This document shows, in pieces, positions 10,679-21,936 of a stretch of 64,000 bases of DNA. The notes under the pieces are model-generated. The model had not been told where the DNA came from. It saw only the letters and a list, made by a program, of their open reading frames with translations, and searched no databases. A program made the position numbers and the translations under genes. The stretch comes from Monocercomonoides exilis. Its lineage: Eukaryota > Preaxostyla > Oxymonadida > Polymastigidae. Within the stretch, counting starts at the first letter, position 1; every line of letters begins with the position of its first letter. The stretch is taken from contig LSRY02000020.1 in NCBI GenBank assembly GCA_001643675.2, positions 1,295,501 to 1,359,500 of the forward strand, given 5' to 3'.

Positions 10679-11350
10679 AGGAGCTGTGCCATTTGGTCAA
10701 CTTTCAAAAAAGAAAACCTTTTTTTTTAGAAGTTGATCATGATTTTTGTGTGAACTATTTTGAATTGAACATTTTGTCCAATACTTGATACAGCTTAAAA
10801 GGGCTTTCTGCATTAAAAAAACATATAATCTTTCTCTCATTGGTTGGGTTGTGTTTTTATCAGTTCAATTTTTTTACTATTAATTCTTTAAAAAACATAA
10901 ATCTCAAATTAACACTAAAAATGAAATCAAAGAAAATATAATTTTATTTCTAAATGTAATCCAGATCACAACAAGTTATCTATGTGCAATTTTTGATAGT
11001 ATGACATCCTTTTAAATTTTTTTTTTATTTTTTTTTATTTTTTATTTATTTATTATTGAACTTACTTATTTACTCATTTATTTATTTATTTATTTAATTT
11101 ATTGCTTTGTCAAGCTCATTTTGACAAACTCGAAAATTTTGTTCGAATTGTTAGAAGACAGTATTATTTATCGAAAATCTGATAAACACTTTTGTTCTTT
11201 AAAAAATAATAATCCAAATGATTTTTCTGTTCAATGTTTTTCCCCGTTAACAACAAAAATATACAGGAAAAAATGGATATCTTATTAATTTTTCTTTTTT
11301 CGACCCATATCTTATAAAACCAATATTTTCAAGATTGTTTATTGGCTTTG
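10679..11350. other. Intergenic; conserved 3' flank then AT-rich repeat
   Basis: The first roughly 110 bp match the sequence after protein B (37540-37650), including AGGAGCTGTGCCATTTGGTC just after the stop codon, so the duplicated unit included the 3' flank. The remainder is AT-rich with a TTTA-type repeat and no gene I can support. Confidence 0.6.
11017..11100. repeat. T-rich / TTTA simple repeat
   Basis: Runs of T followed by TTTA tetranucleotide repeats in the spacer between protein A and the RRM gene. Confidence 0.8.
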
Positions 11351-14300
11351 ATGAGCGATTCAACAAATATTCAACATCTTGTGTGCAATTGCATATTAGC
11401 AAATTATTGCTTGCTTATATTGAGATTTTTAATAACATTTAATTACGTTTTTATGAATAATTTTTCAAAATATATTATTGATATTCATTAGGAAAAAGGT
11501 TTTTCATTTTTTTGAACAAATTATATCAAATTAATTATTTTATTTTTCATTTGCGGATTTTTAAAAATAGATCAATCACCAGCATTAACTTTCCACAGTG
11601 ATGAAAGAGAATTTGTTGAAACAAATAAGTATTCAACAAGAAAGGATCTCTCAACTCAAAAAATACTTTTTGACGGAAAGAGTGATGAAAATTTAGATGT
11701 TAAGAAGCTGTCTGCTGAAAATGCTTCAATTTTTGAAATGATATTAAAAGATAACTCTCATGAAAACATATTAGAAATTGAGGAAAATTCCAAAAATTTG
11801 GAAGCTCACAAAAATTATGAAACGATGAAATTTAAAGAAAAAGAAGATAAGGAGTCGAAATCACAGCTTGAACTTGACGGTGACAAAGGATCATCAACAA
11901 TTAATGAAAATCTCACTTTTAATCCAAATGGATCTGGCGAAGTACTTAAACACAGCATCAGTGAAAAAGATAATGCAAAATTTGGAACAAATACCGATAA
12001 ATCGAAGACAAAAGAATCAGAAAAAATTTGCAACCAAAATTCTGAACTTCCATCATTACTTTCTGAAGAAGAATTTCAAATGCATCCAAAAGCCGCGAAA
12101 AAACAGCGCAACCAGCGAATTACGCAACGCGAATATCGCTTGCTCACGGAAGAGCTTACGACAGAAGAAAAGAAAACGATGAAAGTGTCGAGTCGCTCGT
12201 TTCCTCACACTCTCCGTGGATCAGCGCTGCGTGGAGGCGCTTCGGCTGATGGCAGAGCTGCCTCGCCAAGAAAGCTGCCCAACTCCCGCTTGCGAACGTC
12301 TGCGAGGTCGCCGGCGCTGCCTGCAGGCGACAGCAGCAGCTTAAGGGGCACGCGGAAGAGCAGACAGACTGACCGGCAGAAGAAGAGCACAAACTCGGCT
12401 GCAGATGCGCCTGCGGAGAAGAAGGACAGGAGAAAGGACACAGAGACCGACGAAAGCAGCGAGGAGAAAGAGAACGCTAAAGACGGCAAAGACGGCAAAG
12501 ACGGCAAAGACGAAATGAAAGAGAGGCGCTCATATGCGAAGCCAGCAGAAGAAGGAGCGAATAGCAAGGCTGAGCTTAGCGGCGAAGGCAGCGTTGAGTC
12601 AGACGGTGCATCGGAAAAGGAGAGCATGTTTACTTCGTTTGGAAACCTGCGCAAGAGGCGTCTGCAGCCAACAGCAGAAGAGATGCAGAAGGAAAGAGAA
12701 AGGGAAGAGAAGGAAAAGAAAAAGGAGGAGGAGCTGAGGGCAGCAGAGAGGAAGAAGCATTATGAAGAGCGAGCGAAAGCGAGAGAGGCGACGCTGAAGG
12801 AAGAGCTGCGGAAGTATGAAGAGAGGAGGAAGAAGAAGCACGAGGATGAAGAAGAGCAAGAGCAAGAGCAAGAACAAGAGCAAGAGCAAAAGCAGGAACA
12901 GGAACAGGAACAGGAACATGAAAAGGAAGAAGAAAAGGAAGGAGAACAAGGAAAAGAACTGGAAGGAGAACAAGAGGAAGAAGGAGGAGGAGAAGAAGAA
13001 GGGGAAGATGGAGAAGGGGAAGAAGGGGAAGAAGGAGAAAGTGAAGCGATGGAAGAGGAAGGAGAAGACAGAAAAAAACAAGAAGATGAAAATGTTGATG
13101 AAAATGAAAATGAAAACGAAGGTGAAGATGAAGAAAAGGAAGAAAAGGAAAGCGTGGAAGTTGAAGAGTCAGAAAGAGAGAAAGAAAGGGAAGAAGAAAA
13201 AGAAGAAAAAGAAGAAGAAGAAAAGGAAGAAAAAGAAATAGAAAGGGAAGAAGAAAAAAGCGCATATGGAAAAGGAAAAGAGGAAGGAAAAAGAGGAGAA
13301 GGAGAAGGAGAAGGAGAAGGAGAAGGAAAACAACAAGAAGAAAATAATAGAAATGATAAAAGCGAAGAAACGAGAGAAATAAAAGGAGGTATTGGAGGGG
13401 CAGAAGAAGGCGATAAAGAAATGGAAAAAGCAGAAAAACAAGAGGAAAAAGAAAGTGAAAGAAAAAGTGAAAGAAATGAAGAAGATGAGAAGGTTCAACA
13501 ACGACAGACTGATGATGATGATGATGATGATGAAGGTAAACTGGTGAATGATAGTAAAGAAGATGAAGAAAGAAAAGTTGAGTTAGAAGAAGCAAATGAT
13601 CACAAAGAAGAGAAAGAAGAGAAAGAAGAGAAAGAAGAAAAAGAAATTAAAGAAGAAAAAGAAGAAAAAGAAGAAGAAAAGCCAAAGGAAGTTGAAGAAG
13701 TTGTGAAAGCTAAAGAAGAAGCTGATGAAAAGGAAGAGTTGAAAGAAGAGGAAAAAGCAAAGTTTGGAGAAAGCAGAGAATACAAACACAAATCTGAAGC
13801 TGCAGATTTGTTTGACGAGAAGAAAGAAGAAGAAGAAGAAGAAGGAGGAGGAGGAGGAGAAAGGGAAAGGGAAAGGGAAAGGGAAAGAGGAGAAAGAGAA
13901 AGAGGAGAAAGAGAAGGAGAAAAGAGCTTGAAGCAAGAAATGATGGATGAAGCGGCAAAAGAAGCGAAAGAAGTGAAAATGGAAGAAATGAAAGAAGAAG
14001 ATGAACTGAAAGTGCAAAAGGAAGAGAAGAACTTGCTGATTGTGGAAGAGAAAGAAAACAAAGAAAATGCCAAAAAAGAAGAAGCTGAAGAGAAAGAAAG
14101 TAAAAAGAAGGCAGAAATTGAGAAGGAAATGAAGATGGAATATGAGAACGTGAAGGGAAAAGAAAAAGAAAAAGAAAAAGAAAAAGAAAAAGAAAAAGAG
14201 AAGAAAGAAGAAGAAGAAATAGAATTTCTAAAAGAAGAAAAGAAAGAAATCGAAATCGAAAGCAAAAGTGGAAATGAAATTGAAGGGAAAAAAGAAAGTG

Positions 14301-14959
14301 TTAAAGACGATGGTGAAAGAAAAGAGAAAGGCAAAGAGAAAGAGAAAGAGAACGAAAAGGAGAAGGAGAAAGAAAAAGAGAAGGAGAAAGATAAAGATAA
14401 AGAAAAGGAAAAGGAAAAGGAAAAGGAAAAGGAAAGCGAGAAAGATAAAGATAAAGAGAAAGACAGAAACAGAGAAAAAGATCAAAATGAAAAGCGATCA
14501 AAAGATAGAAGAAATAGCGAATCTCGAAGAAGAACTGATAAATCTGATAAATCTGAAAAGTCAGACAAAACTGAAAAAGCCGAAAAAACAGAAAAAACCG
14601 ACAAGTCAGAAAAGGCAGACAAAACAGAAAAGAATGATAAAAGCGATAAAAGCGACAAAAATGATAAAAACGATAAAGCAGACAAAACAGACAAAGCCGA
14701 CAAATCTGATCCAAAGAAAGCCGACCCCGCTGCGCAGAGCACAAGCCGAGACAGGCGCCGGCTGAAGAGGGAGAAGCGGAAGCCGTCGCGGCGCTCGCAG
14801 ATTGAGCTGCTGACTGCCGACTTGTTCAGCCAGTCGTTCAGCCACGAGAAAGCAGGCAAGGCGAAGTCACACAGCCCAAGCGCAGCGAAGCCGAAGGGGA
14901 AAGCAAGGCTGGCTGCGGCAATAGCTGCTGCTGCAGCAGCGTCTTCTTCGAATTCTTCT

Positions 14960-14991
<32 letters not shown>

Positions 14992-17713
14992 CTCTTCTTC
15001 TTCCTCCTCAGGCACTTCTCCATCCTCCTTCTCCTCCTCTCTTCGGAGCAAGAAGCGAGGTTTGCTCAAACCACCTTCCGAGCATTCCACGGAAGACAAA
15101 ACTGAAGCTCTTTCACTCAAACCGAAGCCCAAGCCGAAGCCTGTTCCGAAGCTGAGGCAGCGGCCGACCAGAATGGCGTCGAGGAGCAGCGCGATGGGGC
15201 TGCTGAGGAAGCCGACGAAGAGCCCAAACACTCGCTCGAAGAAGCCCGCGAAGCAGTCAGCAGATTCAAGCTCAGAGGAAGAGGAAGAGGAGGAGGAAGA
15301 GGATAATGATGATGATGATGATGAAGAGGAGGAGGAGGAAGGAGGAGAAGGAAAGGGAGAGGGAGGAGGGAAAGGAGAAGGGAAAAGAGGGAGAGGAGAA
15401 AAAGGAGGGAAAGGAGGGAAAGAGGAGAAAAGCGGGAGAGGAAGGAGAGAGAGGAAGAGAGAAAGAGAAGAGAAAGAAGAAGGCGAAATGACGTCTGACT
15501 CAGAAGCTCATTCGCCCTCTCGCCGCAAATCGGAATCCCGTTCTTCCACTCGCAATGCCGACCACAAAGAAAACTCATCAGACTCATCAAAATCTTCTTC
15601 TTCCTCTTCCTCTTCTTCTCATTCTTCTTCTTCTTCTTCATTGTCTTTATCTTTGTCTTCTTCATCAGGAGATGAGCCCGTCGACCGCTCCAAGGCGATT
15701 CTTGTTGTGTGCTCGCACCGCATCATCACCGTCCCTCTGAACATCTTCGAGCCAGTTTTCTCGCTGTGGTCGTCGCAGCCGGGTGTGGTGGCGCTGCAGC
15801 GGGACATCGCACACACAAAAGTGTATTTCGGGAAAGAGAAAGACGCAGAGGCGTTTATTCGGCAGTTTGACAACGCGAAACTCGGCAACGATCCGATCAA
15901 TGTGCGCATGCTGAGTGGGGAAGAGAGAGAAAAGTGGGAGGCGGGGGAAGATGAGAGGAAGCAAAACACGCTGAGGATACTGACAGAGCTGAAGAAGCAG
16001 GAGAGCCTGAGGAGAGCGGAGAAATTGCTGCAGCGGATAAATGAGATCAAAGCGGAGAGTGCAGAGAGAGAAGAAGTGTTTGGCGAAAGAGAAGGGAGGA
16101 AGGGACAAGGGGAAGAAAGCGCTGGGTTTGGAGGAGGGGGAGGGGCTGGAGGAGGAGGAGGAGGAGGAGGAATGGGAAGTGGAGCATCATCTGCAGCAGC
16201 AGCAAGTGCAATGAATTCTTCATTTGTTTCATCGTCATCAGAGAAAACGGATTCTTCTTCTTCTTCATCTTCTTCCAAGTCAGATATCAAAAGCGAAGAA
16301 AAAGGTGTTTCTGACAGTTTGAAAGCGAACCTCAGGCCGAAAACAGCAAAGCCAAGCACACGCTTAGACAAGAAGGCGCTGCCTGCACAGCCAAAGAAAG
16401 GAGGGAGAAGAAAGATCGACCCAGCTTTTGCTCCGTTTCCTTCTTCTTCTTCTTCAACTACGAAGGCAAAAGACGGATCTACACCAACTGTATTTGAAGA
16501 TTCTCTCTCAAATGCACTTCTGGATCATGTGAAATATGGCTCATCATCATCATCATCATCTACTTCTTCATTCACTTCTGCCACTTCATCACCTGATAAC
16601 TCCTCCTCCTCCTCCTCTTCATCTTCTCCCTCTCACATTTCTGCCATCACATCTGAATCAATTCAAAAACTCGAAGAATCCATCTCCTCCCTCGTTTCTG
16701 TGTTTCTCTCTTCTCACCAGCCTTTTGCTTCTTCTTCTTCTTCCTCTTCTCCTTCCTCTTCTCCTTCACTCGAAAAACACGATTCTTCTTCCTCTTTTAA
16801 ACAAGCAGAATATTCATCTTCCTCACAACTTGAGTCATCAACATTTTCTTCTCATTCTTCTACTTCTTCTTCTTCCCCTCATCCCAAAGATCCCATCCAA
16901 ACCGACCATTCCCAGCTGGCATCAGCATTTCGCTCTATCTGCAATGTTCTGTCTCCCACAGACACTTCCATATCTTCTCAGATGTTCGTCTTTTCTTCTC
17001 TCTTCTTGTCAATCATCCCGCCCATCGTGCAGTCCTCCTTCAACAAGTTCTACAGCGATGAATTCGGAATAACTGCAGGCACATCATCGTCATCGTCATC
17101 ATCTTCATCTTCATCATCTTCTTCTTCTTCTTCACAAACACCTGAAAATTCTCCTGCTTTTCTGCCTTCTTCTTCTTCTTCATCGATGCTGCTAACACCG
17201 CAAAGGGACATGTTCTCAAAGGCAGCAATGGATGTGAAGCAGAACACACAAGCAGACATTTCAGAACGCTCTTTGTTCAACTCATTTCCTTCGATGCATT
17301 CTTCTTCTTCTTCTTCTTTGAACCCACTTCCTCTTTCGATGTCTCCAACTTCATTCGATTCCTCCAGTTCGGAGGCAGATGCACTGTCATCCCAGCAATC
17401 TTCTCTGTTTAAAGCAGCTCAACAACAACAACAACAACAACAAATGTTTTCACAACAATCTTTGTTACCCACTCCATTACTGCTGCCTTCTCCTTCGTTA
17501 TCATTGTCTATTGCTTCTTCTTTGTCTCCTTCTCTTTCTCCTGTCAATCCATCATCATCAGCTTCTTCCAGTTCTTCTTCTTCGTCTTCTTCTTCTTCTC
17601 ATTCACATTTTATCCCTCGTAAAGAACAAGATGTGTTCAACACAATGCAAACACGTCGTCTTTCTCAACAAGATCTCACTTCTCCATCATCATCATCATC
17701 ATCATCATCTTCT

Positions 17714-17745
<32 letters not shown>

Positions 17746-19078
17746 TCCATCTTCTCATCCAGACACCACTTCACGCGACTCGCCCAGCCTCTTTCCTCAA
17801 CACTCGCTCTTCCAGTCACAAATGCCAACTCCTCTTCAGGAGAGGAATAATAACAGCAATAACAGCAATAGCAACAACAGCAGTAATAATAACAGTAATA
17901 GTAATAATACTATTAATAATAACAGCATCAATGTTAACAGCAGCCTCAGTTCCTCAGACCACCCACGCACCTTGCCCCCAGTCAGCGACACAATCCCGTT
18001 CTCCACCCTCGTCAACAAGGAGAACAAGCTGACAACTTCACAAATCATCCCTTCTGCTTTGCCTTCTGCCCTTTCCTCACTCACTTCCACTTTGTCTTCT
18101 TCACTCTCATCTTCTCTCTCTTCCTCTCTCCAGTCACAACAGCCCTCCACCTTCCGCCTGCCCCAGCCTCAGTCGCTCTCCCAGGCTTCACCCCAGCCTC
18201 AGATGCAGCCACCACCTCAGCCACTCTCACAATCCCAGCCACAAATTCAGTCTCAATTACAAGCACAGCCTTTGCCTCTCCAACCTCCCACAACAACTCT
18301 CTCTTCCCGCGACAACTCACGGTCTCAGCTTATTCCCAACTGGCACACATACATGATGCCCACAAGTCAGCAGTATGCGCCTCCTTCTCATCTGCAGCCA
18401 CCTTCACTGCAGCCCCAGCCGCTTTCTATGCGCCCTTCGCCCCGCACATCATCGAGGGACTCACGAGACTCGCCCCATTCGTCGCACCACCACAGCTCAG
18501 TCAGATACAGAAGACGTTCTTCAAGACATTCATCGGTATCGCCCAGCCCGTCCAGAAGCTCCCGCTCTCCATCACACGGAAGTTCTTCGATGAATTCCTC
18601 TTCTTCTTCATCTTCTTCCTCTTCATCATCATCCTCCTCCTCTTCTTCTTCCTCTTCCTCTTCCTCCTCCTCCCTCCGCCGCTCTCCTTATCGGCACTCT
18701 GGCTCGCACCACCGCTACTCTCCCATGTCCAGTTCCCGCCGGGGCGAATCTATGCGATCCTCTGATGGAATGCAGAAGCGGTCGTCGGGCTCTTCCTACC
18801 GGCGCTCGTCGATGGCAGAGAAAAGCTCGATGGGCTCGCTGAATGGCTCGCTTGACTCCAGAGGCGCCCATTTCAATCCGATGTTTGGGACGCCAGCACG
18901 CCTCTTCAGCCAGTTTTCTGCGCTTCTGCAGGTGCCGGAGCAGCAGAGGGCAGGGCAGATGGGGTCGGGCCAGTATTTGCCGGCACCGGTGCTGGAGATG
19001 GGGAGAGAGATGGAGATGCACTCGACGTCGCAGCAGGTGCATCCGACGTATCTGCACTCGAATTCGCACATTCTGTGA
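11351..19078 (+). CDS. Giant E/K- and Ser-rich protein with an RRM-like domain and RS-like tail
   Basis: The main exon has ATG 11738 but the frame stays open upstream to a 3' splice site at 11570. My model is join(11351..11380, 11492..11498, 11571..19078): MSDSTNIQHL, a 7-nt microexon, then the main exon, 2514 aa. The start is less certain than the body. Layout: N-terminal region; about 700 residues of Glu/Lys/Arg repeats (EQEQ, EKEKEK) likely forming single alpha-helices; a DKSEK/DKTEK repeat; poly-Ser tracts. An RRM-like fold follows at about 1385-1462, with ILVVCSH as RNP2-like strand and AHTKVYFGKEKDAEAFI as RNP1-like strand. Then come Ser homopolymers, a poly-Gln/Asn stretch and an RS-like segment (RSSRHSSVSPSPSRSSRSPS). 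RRM plus RS suggests a nuclear RNA-processing factor; this is inference. No ortholog recognised. Confidence 0.72.
11492..11498 (+). other. Putative 7-nt microexon of the RRM gene
   Basis: GAAAAAG lies between a 3' splice site (ATTCATTAG, ending 11491) and a 5' splice site (GTTTTTC, from 11499). Including it joins MSDSTNIQHL (11351-11380, followed by GTGTGC) in frame to the main exon at 11571. Skipping it shifts the frame. No transcript evidence. Confidence 0.4.
12650..14730 (+). repeat. 2-kb polypurine coding tract
   Basis: The plus strand is almost entirely A and G over about 2 kb, encoding the Glu/Lys/Arg-rich region of the RRM protein. It contains many short repeats, such as GAGCAA and GAAAAA hexamers, which are prone to length change. 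Confidence 0.85.
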
Positions 19079-20339
19079 TGAGGATGGTGAGCTGAAAATG
19101 AGTTAGTTAAATTAGTGTTTTCTTTTTCTTTTTTTGCTTTTTAATGGATGCTTTAGCTTTTTTGCTCAGTTTATTTTTATATTTCATATTTGTCGTGGGC
19201 CTCTTCGGCTTCTTGCCCTTCTGCAAATTGAAGTGAAATGTTGAATGCATTACTTGATTGCAATTAGAAAAAAAATGTTAGTTAGAAATACATTTTTCAA
19301 TTGCAGAGAGCCACATTCTATGTTATTATCACTGTCTCGAATTCTGTTGAAAGAAAAGAAACTTATTATGATTGGATTTTAAGCCTATTATGTTTGAGCG
19401 AAAGATAGAGAAAAGATGGGAATGAAATGTTGTTTTTTGTAATTTTCATCTCTTTGAAAATTTGATAGATTACTAAAAGATGTTTCCTTTATGCTTTCTT
19501 TCCTTCACCAATTAATATTTCTTGGAGAATGGCACATCAATTTCCTTTTTTTTTTTTTTTTTTTGAAGTTTGTGTTTTGTTACTCATTCATTTCATCATT
19601 GTGTGATTGCAAATACAATCTTAGTCGTCAAAGTTTTTTGTAATTTGGATGAACATTACAAATGAGATGCTCTTGAATCGATTTTTTTGTCATTTGGTGA
19701 TTCTTTTGCAAGCGTGAGTCGATTTTTTAAACTTTGTTGCTGCATCTGCTCTAGGATTCATCCAATGAGAATTAGGGATTTTTTGAAATAGGTTCAACAA
19801 TTATTAAATGGAATTTTTGCCTTTGAGTGTTGAACATTTCTGTTTATCTTGTGAGTTTCAAAGAGATATGCCTTCATTTCTTGAATTCGTGAACTTTATT
19901 GAATTTTTTTTAATTTTAATTTAATTTAATTTCATTTTTCCATTAGAAAAAATAACATTGAAAATGTGAATTCCTGTTTATTGAAATGAATTGAAAGCAA
20001 TAAAATAATCTTTTCTAAGATTGACGTTTCAAAAATAACAATTGAAAAAATAGTAATTTTTGAAAAATGAAATGAATGTCCACACTTTTTTACATAATGC
20101 TCCATTACATACAAACATACATGAAAATGAAAAATGAAAAATGAAAAATGAAAAATGAAAATAAAAAGACAATAAAAAGTTTGTCAAAAAACATAAACGT
20201 CCCTCAAAAGATAAATAAGAGACAAATTGAATGATAAATAAAAAAAAAGAGAGAAAGAAACAATCTGATAAAATGAATGTAAAAAGACATTTGAATAAAG
20301 AAAAGGCAATAATTATTTTTTTTGAAGTGAGACGACTTG
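19079..20339. other. Tail-to-tail intergenic region
   Basis: 1.26 kb between the 3' ends of the RRM gene and the CFAP96-like gene. AT-rich with T-runs and a heptanucleotide repeat; no coding signal or RNA gene recognised. Confidence 0.5.
20121..20162. repeat. ATGAAAA heptanucleotide repeat
   Basis: About six tandem copies of ATGAAAA downstream of the CFAP96-like gene. Confidence 0.85.
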
Positions 20340-20528
20340 TTAAACAGAAGACTTTTCAGATTTTGCGGAAGAAGACAAAATCATGGACTGCGACATTGAC
20401 GAGTTTCTTCTCTGGGGCAAAAATTATTAAAAAAAAAATAAATAAAAATAAATATATTAAATTTAATAATATTGAAAAAATAATAATAATGAATTAAATT
20501 TTTATATAAAATATTTGAATTTCTGAGT

Positions 20529-20568
<40 letters not shown>

Positions 20569-21768
20569 TTTCAACAAACAGAATGCACAGCAGATTGACG
20601 AGCGCCCGAATAGTTAGACCTGAAAGATGAAGAAGATGTTGCAGAAGTTGAAGGCCGCGTGCTGGCTCCCGAACGAGAAAGCGCATACAACCTCGATCGC
20701 GACGATCTCCAGTCCTGAATGTGCACCTCATCGTCGCTGTCGTCGCCTGCCCCTGCGCTGCTGCCTCCTCTTCTGTCTGGCCGGGTCACTCTCTTCCACT
20801 GCTCCTCGTCTGCAGTTGGGCTGATGTATTCTGGGAAGCGCCAAATAGACGAGCCTCGTGATGACATCCCTCGAAATGGCTGCGACTGCACAAAACCAGG
20901 CGGCTTCTGCCCGCGCGCCCGCATTCCGTAGCGCGGTGCAGTTTGCGCTCGGTTCTCTTCGCTATATATTTTGGTGTCAAACAGACCCCCGCCTTTGCAC
21001 ATTGATACAAACCTTTGATTTGAGATAGGTTGTGTTTCGTGAAGTCCAACATATTTCTTACGAACTCCTCCATAAGGTTCAGATAAATATTCAAATTCAG
21101 ATCCCCCAATTGTTGTGTGGTAAAACCCAAATCCTCCTCTTTTTGGAGGACTGGTGAGAAAGTTCCTTGGCTGCTCTTTCACCGCTCCTTTCTTCACTTC
21201 TGAACTTCCTGATGGTTCATAAGATGGAGGAGGGTTTATTGTTCCATATATGCTTCCCTTTCCCTCCCTAAAAATTGTATTTTAAATTGGTTATAAAAGT
21301 TGAGACTTGCAATTCGCGAAAAGAATGAAGTTAATGATTTGCAAACGCTTTTTTCGGAGGACTTGAAGGACGAAAAGGAACTTGAGGAAGAGATTTAGAA
21401 GCAATATATTTTTCATGACGTTCTCTGGCTTCTTGATCAATATATGTGTCATCCTATAAAAAATATTTATGATATTTCCAAATACGCATTTGAAGCATAC
21501 AGCAAAAAGTGGTTTATAATCCTTCTGAAGAAGAACAGCATCAGTTCTTCCTTTTTTTGGCGGGGAAATTCCCATTTGTTTGCCTTTGAAACGCGAATCA
21601 GCCAAAGCATAAGGATCAGATTTGCGAGAATCCTTGGTTAATGATAAGAAAATGGACATTATCAAAATGAATGCTGATTCAATATTTTTAAATGCAAACA
21701 TCCCCTGTTGCTCCATATCGAACCACCATGCGTTTCATGCGAACACTTGAATTGGCTACTCTGGACAT
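20340..21768 (-). CDS. CFAP96: CFAP96-like (UPF0602/C4orf47) cilium-associated protein
   Basis: Five exons: 21768-21700, 21632-21501, 21453-21347, 21267-20580 and 20411-20340, giving 355 aa (human CFAP96 is about 310). Introns begin GTTTGC, GTATGC, GTTTGC and GTTTGT and all end in AG. Family-like features in order: an N-terminal block with RFKGKQMG and KKGRTDAVL; then PSSPPKKA..GKGSIYGTIN, resembling the family's GSYYGTIGG segment; then PPKRGGFGFYHTTIGG; then MCKGGGLFD, like the family's KAGTFD. The C-terminal third is basic and Ser/Arg-rich. Known members locate to centrosome or cilium, so this suggests a flagellated cell. If the last intron is retained, the protein ends early (HSVC). It is divergent from the 21937 gene with only 168 bp between. 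Assignment is from memory of family motifs. Confidence 0.7.
20531..20566. repeat. Poly(A) tract of 36 bp inside the last CFAP96-like intron
   Basis: Uninterrupted run of 36 A on the plus strand, that is poly-T in the transcript sense, just after the 5' splice site of the final intron. Confidence 0.9.
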
Positions 21769-21936
21769 TTTTCTTTTTTCTTCTTATCCAGTATTTTACA
21801 ATGGGATATGTATTAAAAGTGACGGGAAAAGATCAAATTAAATCTAGTCTTTGCTCATGCATTTGAAACGTAATTTCCTTAATAATTAATCGAATAATTA
21901 TAATATTTATAAGCAGACTGGCCATATCGGATTGGA
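21769..21936. promoter_or_regulatory. Compact divergent promoter region (168 bp)
   Basis: Lies between the proposed start codons of the CFAP96-like gene (minus) and the orphan gene (plus). Both promoters and both 5' leaders must fit here, suggesting a bidirectional promoter. AT-rich; no recognised core element. Confidence 0.45.

Noticed and set aside
12599-14485. Long minus-strand frames opposite the RRM gene
   Set aside because: They are Phe/Leu/Ser shadows of the polypurine tract on the plus strand.
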